Source: Synechococcales cyanobacterium M55_K2018_004
GTDB taxonomy: Bacteria > Cyanobacteriota > Cyanobacteriia > Elainellales > Elainellaceae
Length of the DNA: 48,872 nucleotides
Assembly: GCA_015295905.1 (NCBI GenBank)
Contig: DVEB01000183.1
Coordinates: forward strand, 1-48,872
Direction of reading: 5' to 3'
Part shown: piece after piece, positions 7,818-15,985 of the stretch
How positions within the stretch are numbered: position 1 is the first letter of the stretch
How the letters are laid out: every line of letters starts with the position of its first letter
The notes under the pieces: generated by a model
What the model saw: the letters and a program-made list of their open reading frames with translations, nothing else
The model's database searches: none
What the model was told of the DNA's origin: nothing
Program-made: the position numbers and the translations under genes

Positions 7818-8861
7818 ATGTTGAAGCCGAATGATCGCATTGCCATTCTCCTACATGATGGCCTGACTAGTTCTCGTGGCAAGACAGGGCTTTCCCTCCT
7901 CCGCTACAGTCAAATTCCCATCGTGGCGGTCATTGACGAGACCTGTCCAGGACAGTCTCTGTCGCAACTGACCGGAATTCCGCGAGAGGTGCCGATCGTA
8001 GCCTCGGTGCAAGAAGCGCTGGCCCACCGTCCTACGGTTCTTTCAATTGGGATTGCTCCATCCGGAGGGGCGTTGCCAGAACCCTGGCGACAGGAGATCA
8101 AACAGGCGATCGCCGCTGGTTTATCTATCGTTAATGGTCTGCACACCTCCTTGAATGACGATCCTGAGTTGAGCGGTCTGCTACGAGACGGACAATGGCT
8201 CTGGGATGTGCGGCGAGAACCACAGGGGTTGACCGTGGGCAGCGGCAAGGCGCGATCGCTCCCCTGTACGCGTGTGCTGACGGTAGGAACAGATATGAGC
8301 GTCGGCAAAATGTCGGCTAGTCTGGAACTCAACAGGGCCACGCAAGAGCGCGGCCTCACGTCCCAATTCATTGCCACTGGCCAGACGGGACTGATGCTGG
8401 GGCATGACGGTGTGCCCCTAGATGCAGTGCGGGTAGACTTTGCGGCTGGCGCGATCGAGCAACTCATGATGCGCTATGGCTATGACTATGAGGTCTTGTA
8501 TGTGGAAGGTCAGGGTTCCCTGATGAACCCCGCGTCAACGGCGACGCTGCCACTGCTGCGGGGCAGTCAGCCCACCCACCTCGTGCTCGTGCATCGGGCA
8601 GGACAAACCCACATCCAGAGCTTTCCCCACGTGCAAATCCCTCCCCTGCCAAAGGTCATCCAGGTGTACGAAACGGTTGCAGCTGCAGGCGGTTCATTTG
8701 CCTCGGCAAAGGTGGTGGCGATCGCTCTCAATACGCACCACCTGCCTGAGGAGGAAGCCCAGCAAGCCATCGAGCAGACCCAGTTAGAGACCGGCTTACC
8801 CTGTACGGATGTGATCCGCTTTGGGGCAGAGCCATTACTCAAGGCAATCTTGAGTGCGTGA
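7818..8861 (+). CDS. DUF1611 P-loop protein, D-glutamate N-acetyltransferase (DgcN)-like
   Basis: A 347-residue protein of the DUF1611 family. The N-terminal part (1-145) is Rossmann-like, with DETCPGQ and IVNGLHTSLNDDPEL. The C-terminal part has a P-loop, GTDMSVGKMSAS, at residues 157-168, then QTGLMLG and YVEGQGSLMNPAS. Members characterised in marine bacteria (DgcN) acetylate D-glutamate before its racemisation by an enolase-superfamily partner (DgcA). The adjacent upstream gene here is such a partner, so D-glutamate or D-Glu-containing murein fragment metabolism is the best guess. The function is inferred from pairing, not proven. The ATG follows a structured 177-base spacer. Confidence 0.82.
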   Translation: MLKPNDRIAILLHDGLTSSRGKTGLSLLRYSQIPIVAVIDETCPGQSLSQLTGIPREVPIVASVQEALAHRPTVLSIGIAPSGGALPEPWRQEIKQAIAAGLSIVNGLHTSLNDDPELSGLLRDGQWLWDVRREPQGLTVGSGKARSLPCTRVLTVGTDMSVGKMSASLELNRATQERGLTSQFIATGQTGLMLGHDGVPLDAVRVDFAAGAIEQLMMRYGYDYEVLYVEGQGSLMNPASTATLPLLRGSQPTHLVLVHRAGQTHIQSFPHVQIPPLPKVIQVYETVAAAGGSFASAKVVAIALNTHHLPEEEAQQAIEQTQLETGLPCTDVIRFGAEPLLKAILSA

Positions 8862-8869
8862 GGGCATTC

Positions 8870-9337
8870 TCAGGGGCCTTGCAAAAAGTGGAACAGGGCT
8901 TTTTCGGGCGATCGAATCTCCTCCACGGAGGTGTAAAAATACTGCTCCCAACCAACCTCTGGCAGCCCTGCAAACACCATCAAATTTAGCGGATATGCCT
9001 CACTGTCAGTGCAACGGCGGAAGTCATCGCGGAAGAGGAAGATGCTTTTGTCGAGGGCGATCGCCATCCCTAGTTCCACCATCACGCCTTCATCGGGGGG
9101 AGTGCCATTGACAATGGCAAAGATGCCGTCACAATTGCGCACGTCCTGGACATCGCGTTGTGCCACCTGGTAGGCCCAGCCAGGACTAGCAAAATCAACT
9201 TGATTATTGCGCTCGAAGGGTTCCCAGACTTCGGCTCCGAGGGATTCTAGGGCCGTGATGATCGGCGGCAATAGGAGCGATCGCTGCTGTTGGGAAAACC
9301 CATAGGGATTCGCAAGATAGAGGCGTTTTGGGGGCAT
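8870..9337 (-). CDS. Nucleoside 2-deoxyribosyltransferase-like protein
   Basis: A 155-residue protein of the nucleoside 2-deoxyribosyltransferase fold. RLYLANPYGFSQQQR at the N-terminus forms the base-binding region. DVRNCDGIFAIVNGTPPDEG followed by VMVELGMA carries the Asp and the nucleophilic Glu of the family. Such enzymes exchange or hydrolyse the base of deoxynucleosides; a house-cleaning role on modified nucleotides is possible. It begins at an ATG one base past the stop of the ABC-F gene (GGATAATATG), or at an in-frame TTG at 9346 overlapping it by 8 bases. Either way, translation is probably coupled to the upstream gene. Confidence 0.82.
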   Translation of the reverse strand: MPPKRLYLANPYGFSQQQRSLLLPPIITALESLGAEVWEPFERNNQVDFASPGWAYQVAQRDVQDVRNCDGIFAIVNGTPPDEGVMVELGMAIALDKSIFLFRDDFRRCTDSEAYPLNLMVFAGLPEVGWEQYFYTSVEEIRSPEKALFHFLQGP

Positions 9338-9338
9338 A

Positions 9339-11306
9339 TTATCCAATCAACTCTGCTAACTCTAGCCAGCGTTCAGTTGCAACATCAATTTCTGCCGTCA
9401 CGGCAGCTAGTTTCTCTGTCAACATCTGTAGTTCTATAAAATCAGGTGGTGGATTTTCGTAGAGTTGTTTTTCTAAGGCTTCTTTCTCTGCTTCAAGCTG
9501 AGGGACTCTCATCTCAAGCTGTTCGTATTCTCGTTTTTCTTTAAAGGTTGCTTTCCGTGGCTTACTCATTGTCGAGACTGCTTTTGCTTGAGTCTCTTGT
9601 GATTGGGTCTTGGGTGATTGATTGGCGTGAGTCGGCTGTGTCTTCTTTGCCGCAGCTCGTGCAGCATCGGCTGCCTCTTCTGCTTTCCGATAGTCGAGAT
9701 AGATGGAATAGTTGCCAGGATAACGGCGAATGACGCCACCGGGTTCTAGGGCAAAGATGAAATCTACCGTGCGATCGAGAAAGTAGCGATCGTGAGAGAC
9801 GACCAACACACAACCATTGAAGTCTTCCAGGTATTCCTCTAACACCCCCAGAGTTTGCACATCTAGGTCGTTGGTTGGCTCATCTAGAATCAGGAGGTTG
9901 GGCGCACTCATGAGGACACGCAACAGGAAAAGTCTGCGCTTTTCGCCACCTGAAAGCTTGCTAATGGGGGCATACTGCTGGTTTGGCGGAAATAAAAATC
10001 GTTCTAGCATCTGTGACGCAGTAATGACACTCCCATCATTTGTTTTGACCAGTTCTGCTACTCCTTTTAAGTAATCAATAACTCGCTGATTTTCATTCAT
10101 CAAAATATCTTCAGAATGCTGATCAAAGTATCCAATATGAATAGTTGAGCCAATCTCCACAGTGCCACTATCAGGCTCCGCTCGTCCAGCAATGATATTC
10201 ATCAACGTAGACTTTCCAGCCCCATTACTGCCAATGATGCCGATTCGCTCTTCCGGTGTGAAGCTATAGGTGAAATCTTTGATTAAAATGCGTTGGCTTC
10301 CCTTGTGGTTGGGATCCTCATAGGCTTTTGTAATTCCTGTCAGTTCCACCACCTTTTTACCAATACGCCGCCCATTTGTCGTGATAGTTACCTTCCCCTG
10401 CGTTGGCTTAAATTCCTGTGCCTGCATATCTCGAATTCGATCAATCCGCGCTTTTTGCTTGGTACTCCGGGCTTTGGGGCCACGCTTCAGCCATTCCAAC
10501 TCCCGTCGCAACACTCCTGCATGTTTGCGTTGCGCACTAGCGGCAGATTCTTCTGCCAGCGCTTTTTTTCCCAAGTAATAGGCATAATTTCCGGAGTAGG
10601 CAGAAAGCACCCCTTGGTCAAGTTCCAAGATGCGCTTGGTGACGCGATCGAGAAAATAGCGATCGTGTGTAATCAACAACAGCGCCCCATGAAAACGATT
10701 TAAATAACTCTGCAACCATTCCACTGCAAGCGCGTCTAGATGGTTGGTGGGTTCATCCATCAGCAGCGCATCGGGACCAGACAAAAGGGCTGTAGCGAGG
10801 GCAATGCGTTTGCGATAGCCCCCTGACAAACTGCCAATTTTTGCCTCAAAATCTTGGATGCCCAGTTTGCTCAAAATCACTTTGGCGTTGGTTTCCAGTT
10901 CCCAGGCCCCAGCAACATCAATTTGATGCGAAACATGGGACAACTGCGCCATCAGGACATCAGCATTGCCCTGACCATGCGCCAACTGATCTGACAATGC
11001 CTCGTACTCACGGATCAGGGCCATCTGCTCGCCACTATCGGCAAAGACTTGTTCCAAGACAGTGCGCTCCTCGTCTAGGTCAGGTTGTTGCGGCAAGTAG
11101 ACAATCTTTGCCCCTTGGTTTCTCCAAATCTCACCACTGTCGATTGGCTCCAGTCCAGCAATCATTTTCAGCAAGGTAGACTTGCCTGACCCATTGGTGC
11201 CAATTAGCCCCACCTTGTCACCTTCTTCCAGGCTGAAGCTGGCACCTTGGAGAATTGTTTTAATACCAAAGTCTTTTTTGACTGAGCGCAGGGTAAAAAT
11301 GGTCAT
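9339..11306 (-). CDS. ABC-F family ATPase (Uup-like) with C-terminal coiled coil
   Basis: A 655-residue soluble protein with two ABC ATPase domains and no membrane segments. Domain 1: Walker A GTNGSGKST near residue 36, signature LSGGYRKR, Walker B LLMDEPTNHLD. A linker (RRELEWLKRGPKARSTKQKAR) follows. Domain 2: GSNGAGKST, LSGGEKRR, LLILDEPTNDLD. A Gln/Ala-rich spacer then leads to a coiled coil (KREYEQLEMRVPQLEAEKEA) that in Uup binds DNA. ABC-F proteins act on ribosomes to relieve stalling, and Uup also affects transposon excision and DNA structure. The length and C-terminal domain favour Uup. It is the first gene of a two-gene unit with the deoxyribosyltransferase-like gene. Confidence 0.92.
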   Translation of the reverse strand: MTIFTLRSVKKDFGIKTILQGASFSLEEGDKVGLIGTNGSGKSTLLKMIAGLEPIDSGEIWRNQGAKIVYLPQQPDLDEERTVLEQVFADSGEQMALIREYEALSDQLAHGQGNADVLMAQLSHVSHQIDVAGAWELETNAKVILSKLGIQDFEAKIGSLSGGYRKRIALATALLSGPDALLMDEPTNHLDALAVEWLQSYLNRFHGALLLITHDRYFLDRVTKRILELDQGVLSAYSGNYAYYLGKKALAEESAASAQRKHAGVLRRELEWLKRGPKARSTKQKARIDRIRDMQAQEFKPTQGKVTITTNGRRIGKKVVELTGITKAYEDPNHKGSQRILIKDFTYSFTPEERIGIIGSNGAGKSTLMNIIAGRAEPDSGTVEIGSTIHIGYFDQHSEDILMNENQRVIDYLKGVAELVKTNDGSVITASQMLERFLFPPNQQYAPISKLSGGEKRRLFLLRVLMSAPNLLILDEPTNDLDVQTLGVLEEYLEDFNGCVLVVSHDRYFLDRTVDFIFALEPGGVIRRYPGNYSIYLDYRKAEEAADAARAAAKKTQPTHANQSPKTQSQETQAKAVSTMSKPRKATFKEKREYEQLEMRVPQLEAEKEALEKQLYENPPPDFIELQMLTEKLAAVTAEIDVATERWLELAELIG

Positions 11307-11485
11307 GGGTTTAGGAATCGCTATCGGAACCTTGCGATTCTTAGTCTAACGGGCATTGTACTGAAGAAATCTTGCGATAGGAGTCTTGCAATCGCTGTAT
11401 TCAAGATCGAGGCGATCGCTTTCCCAATCTCTCCCCACGTGGGTGAATCCTGCATGCTGCCACTCACACCTTCCGAGAACGCTCT

Positions 11486-11566
11486 CCCCCAAAACCCTTG
11501 ATGTTCTGTGCGCGTCGCGCACAGAACATCAAGGGTTTTAGCGTATCCCGAATTCATGTCAGGTTA
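11486..11566 (+). repeat. Family 1 element, right half
   Basis: Hairpin ii is perfect here: CCCTTGATGTTCTGTGCGCG pairs with its mirror around TCG. The C-to-T change in one arm (TTCTGTG) is matched by CACAGAA in the other. The right end is CCCGAATTCATGTC. Hairpin i and the left end are missing. Confidence 0.75.
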
Positions 11567-11584
11567 GGACGAATCATGGAGTCA

Positions 11585-12844
11585 TCAACGCCCGCCTTTC
11601 CAGTGGGTAATTGGCGCTTCGGTTGTGGCAATGAGTTTGCCGCGTGAGATGACGTAGCGGACGGTAGCACGGCGGCGGATGGCATCGTAGCGATCGCTCG
11701 CGTCCAGCACAATCAAATTGGCGGGTTTGCCCACCTCGATGCCGTACTGATCTTGCAAGTGGAGGGTTTTGGCCCCGTTCCAGGTCACCATGTTGTAGCA
11801 GGCATCAATCTCAGCCGTGCCAGTCATCTGGCAGATGTGGACTGCCATATTGGCACAGTCCAGCATATTGCCCGTTCCAAGGGAGTACCAGGGGTCTTGC
11901 ACACAGTCGTGGCCCAAACTGACGTTTTGCCCCTGTTGCCAAAGTTCCTTCACGCGCGTCACACCCCGTCGTTTGGGGTAGGTGTCTGTGCGTCCCTGGA
12001 GGGTGATGTTGATTAGGGGATTGGCAATGAAGTTGATGCAGGTTCGTTGCAAAAAGCCCATTAACTTAAAAGCGTAGGCATTGTTATAAGAATGGAAGGC
12101 CGTTGTGTGGCTGGCACTGACGCGATCGCCCATCCCTGTGCGAATTGCATTGGCCACAATCACTTCCAAAAAGCGCGATTGCTCGTCGTCAATCTCGTCA
12201 CAGTGGATGTCGATCAGGCGATCGTACTGTTCTGCCAAGGCAAAGATGCGATGGATGGACTTCACCCCATCCTCGCGAGTCAGTTCGTAGTGGGGAATGC
12301 CCCCCACCACATCGGCTCCTAGTTCTAGGGCCTCCTGCATCAACGCTTCATTGTTGGGGCTGCCGTAAAGGCCATCCTGGGGAAAGGCCACCACTTGCAG
12401 CGTCATCCAGTCTTTGACGGCGTCACGGACTTCGAGTAAGCCCTTCAAGGCAATCAAATTCTGCTCACTCACATCGGCATGAGAACGGACAAAGAGGACG
12501 CCCTGCATTGCCTGTTGTTGCAGGGTGGCGATCGCCCGTTGTTTCACATCGTCTAGGGTGAGGCTTTGCTTGCGATCGCGCCAGATCTCGATACCTTCAA
12601 ACAGGGTGCCGCTCTGGTTCCAGCGCGGTTCTCCTACAGTCAGGGCTGAATCTAGGTGAATGTGAGACTCCACAAACGGCGGACTGACCAACTGCCCCTG
12701 CACATCCAACTCAAATGGGGCCGATTGCTCTAACCGAGGGGCGATCGCTGCAATCCGTCCCCGTTCAACCCAAATATCCACTTCAACAATCGGCTGGGTG
12801 GGATGTAGCAAACGACAGCGACGCAGCAGAATACAGTCAGTCAT
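11585..12844 (-). CDS. CodA-type cytosine/isoguanine deaminase family amidohydrolase
   Basis: A 419-residue amidohydrolase very close to E. coli cytosine deaminase. From the ATG at 12844 the metal and catalytic residues fall at the same numbers as in E. coli CodA: His61 and His63 (ESHIHLD), His214 and Glu217 (DIHCDEIDDEQSRF), His246 (SASHTTAFHSYN) and Asp313 (LGHDC). The product would convert cytosine or a related base to its keto form in salvage. Residue 314, a substrate-pocket Asp in CodA, is Cys here, so the preferred base may differ. An in-frame TTG at 12862 would add six residues. The gene is apparently alone, with a family 1 half-element just beyond its stop. Confidence 0.85.
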   Translation of the reverse strand: MTDCILLRRCRLLHPTQPIVEVDIWVERGRIAAIAPRLEQSAPFELDVQGQLVSPPFVESHIHLDSALTVGEPRWNQSGTLFEGIEIWRDRKQSLTLDDVKQRAIATLQQQAMQGVLFVRSHADVSEQNLIALKGLLEVRDAVKDWMTLQVVAFPQDGLYGSPNNEALMQEALELGADVVGGIPHYELTREDGVKSIHRIFALAEQYDRLIDIHCDEIDDEQSRFLEVIVANAIRTGMGDRVSASHTTAFHSYNNAYAFKLMGFLQRTCINFIANPLINITLQGRTDTYPKRRGVTRVKELWQQGQNVSLGHDCVQDPWYSLGTGNMLDCANMAVHICQMTGTAEIDACYNMVTWNGAKTLHLQDQYGIEVGKPANLIVLDASDRYDAIRRRATVRYVISRGKLIATTEAPITHWKGGR

Positions 12845-13059
12845 GAATTTTGTTCCGTACAATCATCCCTTCAATCTACCGTGATTGATTTTGCGATTAA
12901 GCGTAGAAAATCAACTTGTTGCGTCACGACTCAGCCTGCCCACCCCGCAGCGAGCACGCTAGACTCTGACAACGATCGAACGTGAACCGAATTATCATTG
13001 ATTACACCACCGTTGCTGAAGAAACCTGATTGGGGCGATCGCCCCCCGGAGCAATCACT

Positions 13060-14301
13060 ATGACATCTGGTTATCCATTTCCTTCAAGCTGGTGGGATCC
13101 AGCACGATTTGTCCGCACGCTGTCCTACTTTGGGGCAATTCCCGTTTTGAGTGAGCAGGAGTGGTTTCAGGCCATGCTAGGAAGTCGGGCCAACCCGCGA
13201 GTCGATGGCACAGCATGGGCATCGTCAAGGGGCAAGGTATTCGTTTTGGGGCAGGTGGGGCTACTGAGCGATCGCATCCGCCAAGCACTGGAACAGCGGG
13301 GCTACCAAGTTGAGGGGCGATCGCCAGACCAGATCGACGCTTCCGATCAGTTTTGTGGGCTTGTGATTCTCCCCGATGTCACTCAACCGCACCTAGGGGA
13401 ATACCTCAACCATCTGCGGCCCCACCTGCGATCTCCATCCTTAACCCTGTTTGATTTCACCCGCCCCGATCCAAACCTGCGTGACGTTTGGGGCGCACTA
13501 GATGACGTGGTGATGGGCGGCGTGAGTGAGAGCCATTTATCTTTTGTTGAAGGGGCTGCCCTGTTTGCTGGCTATGTTTCGACGGCCAACTCTGGTGGGT
13601 TTGCCTCGGTGCGGACGCGTAACTTTGAGCCACCGCTCAATCTCTCTGGCAGTGACGGACTGGAATTGCGGGTGCAGGGAGATGGCAATCGCTATAAGTT
13701 TCTGATCCGCAGTGAGAGTGCTTGGGATGGGGTGGCCTACTCCTATTCCTTTGACACGGTTGCAGAGACTTGGATCACAGTCCGCATTCCCTTTGCAGAA
13801 CTGACACCAGTCTTCCGGGCCAGAACGGTGCAGGTGTCCCCAATTGATGCCAGTCGGGTCTATGCGCTCCAGGTGATGTTAAGCAAATTCGAGTACGATG
13901 GTGCCTTGAATCCTCACTTCGCCGCAGGGCCATTTAAGCTGAAGATAGCTGCGATTGGCACGTATCAGAATGCTGTGTGTCCTCAGGTTGTGCTGCTGTC
14001 ACCGGGGCATGATCAACATCAGACCTGGGAAACTGTTGTCCGAACCAGTGGACTGCCCTACACCATCCTCCGATATGCCCAGGTCACAGACAGTCCCGCC
14101 GGCCAACCGCTGACGGTAGAGCCGCAGGGCTGGTTGGCCGCAGGCATTGGTGCCGCCGATCTAGCCGCAGTTGTGGTGCAGGCGATCGCCCGCCCCCAAG
14201 CCACCAACACGACCGTTGCGATTGCCAATGGGATGGGCATCTGTCCCCCCGGCGACTGGGACTGCCTGTTCAGTCGGCTGCGTCCCGACGTGCGATCTTA
14301 G
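13060..14301 (+). CDS. CIA30 domain embedded in an atypical SDR/NmrA-like protein (HCF173-like)
   Basis: A 413-residue protein from the ATG at 13060 (GGAG 10 bases upstream). Residues about 50-110 (GKVFVLGQVGLLSDRIRQAL...LVILPD) look like a worn NAD-binding half. A CIA30 domain follows from LTLFDFTRPDPNLRDVWGAL to LKIAAIGTYQ, with DDVVMGGVSES as its signature. Then VVLLSPGHDQHQTWETVVRT and LPYTILRYAQVTD look like the second half of an NmrA-type SDR. Thus CIA30 appears inserted into a Rossmann fold, as in plant HCF173, which promotes psbA translation. A role in photosystem II biogenesis is inference. The nucleotide-binding GxxGxxG is not intact, so catalysis is unlikely. Confidence 0.78.
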   Translation: MTSGYPFPSSWWDPARFVRTLSYFGAIPVLSEQEWFQAMLGSRANPRVDGTAWASSRGKVFVLGQVGLLSDRIRQALEQRGYQVEGRSPDQIDASDQFCGLVILPDVTQPHLGEYLNHLRPHLRSPSLTLFDFTRPDPNLRDVWGALDDVVMGGVSESHLSFVEGAALFAGYVSTANSGGFASVRTRNFEPPLNLSGSDGLELRVQGDGNRYKFLIRSESAWDGVAYSYSFDTVAETWITVRIPFAELTPVFRARTVQVSPIDASRVYALQVMLSKFEYDGALNPHFAAGPFKLKIAAIGTYQNAVCPQVVLLSPGHDQHQTWETVVRTSGLPYTILRYAQVTDSPAGQPLTVEPQGWLAAGIGAADLAAVVVQAIARPQATNTTVAIANGMGICPPGDWDCLFSRLRPDVRS

Positions 14302-14319
14302 CCGATACCGCAGTACTGG

Positions 14320-14388
14320 ACTGCTCGATGTTCCGTGTGCGTTGCGCCCGGAGCAGTGAGAGTTTCAGCTTATCCCAAATTCACGTTA
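14320..14388 (+). repeat. Family 1 element, degenerate right half
   Basis: Remnant of hairpin ii (CTCGATGTTCCGTGTGCGTT, then CGCCCGGAGCAGTGAG) and the right end TTATCCCAAATTCACGTTA. It lies between two rightward genes. Confidence 0.6.
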
Positions 14389-14467
14389 GAGTAATGAAGT
14401 TTGCAATTTTATGACCGCCGGAAGGATAGAGAGACTTCTTCAAGGTCATAGTGTTATTTAGAGGGTC

Positions 14468-15931
14468 ATGATGGCATCCATCCGAGAGTTGCATCAACAA
14501 CTCGTTTCAAAAGAGCGCACTGCTGTTGAGATTACAGAAGCCGCACTGGAGCGAATTCACAGGCTGGAACCTAAGCTTCACAGCTTTCTGAGTGTGACGG
14601 CAGACCGGGCACTGCAGCAGGCGCGGGCGGTGGATGCCAAGATTGCGGCTGGTGAGCCGATCGGTCTGCTAGCGGGCATTCCCATCGGCATTAAGGATAA
14701 TCTGTGTACTAAGGGAATCCGTACCACCTGTGGGTCGCGCATTCTGGAAAACTTTGTGCCACCCTACGAGTCCACAGTGACTCAAAAACTGATGGATGCA
14801 GGAGCAGTGATGGTGGGCAAGACCAACATGGATGAGTTTGCCATGGGCAGTTCGACTGAAACGTCTGCCTATCAACTGACGGCAAACCCTTGGGATTTAG
14901 AGCGGGTGCCTGGTGGATCGTCCGGTGGGTCGGCGGCGGCGGTTGCGGCAGGCGAGTGTGTGGTTGCCCTAGGGTCTGACACAGGCGGTTCGATTCGTCA
15001 GCCTGCTGCTTTTTGTGGTGTGGTGGGCATGAAACCAACCTATGGGCTGGTGTCTCGTTATGGGCTGGTTGCCTACGCTTCATCACTTGACCAGATCGGC
15101 CCATTTGGCCGGACGGTGGAGGATGCGGCCATTCTGCTGGGGGCGATCGCTGGTCATGACCCCAACGACTCCACCAGCCTCAAGGTTGATATCCCGGATT
15201 ACGCAGCCCTGCTCAAACCAGACCTGAAGCCACGTCGTCAGTTGCGAGTCGGTGTGATCCAAGAGACCTTTGGGCAGGGGCTTGACCCGGTGGTGGAAGA
15301 GGCCGTCACTAAGGCCATCAAAGTGATGCAGGATCTGGGTGCCCAGGTGGAAGTGGTCTCCTGTCCCAAATTCCGCTATGGGTTGCCGACCTATTACATT
15401 ATTGCCCCGTCTGAAGCCTCGGCCAATCTGGCTCGCTATGATGGCGTGAAGTATGGGTTTCGCGCTGATGACTCCAGTAACCTGATGGAGATGTATACCC
15501 GCACTCGCGCCAAGGGCTTTGGCCCAGAGGTCAAGCGGCGTATCATGATTGGCACCTATGCCCTGTCGGCGGGCTACTATGACGCCTACTACCTGAAGGC
15601 ACAGAAGGTACGGACGCTGATCAAGCAAGACTTTGAGAAAGCCTTTGCCCAAGTGGATGTGTTGATCTGTCCGACTTCCCCGACCACGGCATTTAAGGCA
15701 GGTGAGAAGACGGATGATCCCCTCAGCATGTACCTGTCCGACCTGATGACGATTCCTGTTAACTTAGCGGGGCTGCCAGCCCTTAGCCTCCCCTGTGGCT
15801 TCGACGAAAAGGGACTGCCAATCGGGATGCAACTGATTGCCAATGTGCTGCGGGAAGACGTGCTGTTTGAGGCGGCCTATGCCTACGAACAGGCCACCGA
15901 GTGGCATTTGCGATCGCCCCAGGTGGAGTAG
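14468..15931 (+). CDS. gatA: Glutamyl-tRNA(Gln) amidotransferase subunit A
   Basis: A 487-residue amidase-signature protein, the glutaminase subunit of GatCAB. This complex converts Glu-tRNA(Gln) (and often Asp-tRNA(Asn)) to the amidated form in organisms lacking GlnRS. The Ser-cis-Ser-Lys triad is visible: Lys76 in [11 protein letters not shown], Ser in [16 protein letters not shown], and the nucleophile region [14 protein letters not shown]. Length matches the family. Two adjacent ATGs (14468, 14471) could serve as start, with AGAGGG just upstream. gatB and gatC are not in the window, as is usual for cyanobacteria where the three are scattered. Confidence 0.96.
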   Translation: MMASIRELHQQLVSKERTAVEITEAALERIHRLEPKLHSFLSVTADRALQQARAVDAKIAAGEPIGLLAGIPIGIKDNLCTKGIRTTCGSRILENFVPPYESTVTQKLMDAGAVMVGKTNMDEFAMGSSTETSAYQLTANPWDLERVPGGSSGGSAAAVAAGECVVALGSDTGGSIRQPAAFCGVVGMKPTYGLVSRYGLVAYASSLDQIGPFGRTVEDAAILLGAIAGHDPNDSTSLKVDIPDYAALLKPDLKPRRQLRVGVIQETFGQGLDPVVEEAVTKAIKVMQDLGAQVEVVSCPKFRYGLPTYYIIAPSEASANLARYDGVKYGFRADDSSNLMEMYTRTRAKGFGPEVKRRIMIGTYALSAGYYDAYYLKAQKVRTLIKQDFEKAFAQVDVLICPTSPTTAFKAGEKTDDPLSMYLSDLMTIPVNLAGLPALSLPCGFDEKGLPIGMQLIANVLREDVLFEAAYAYEQATEWHLRSPQVE

Positions 15932-15985
15932 CTGCAGCACTGCTTCAGGTTTGAGTCTGGGCGATTTTTGGGCCAGGATAACGCC

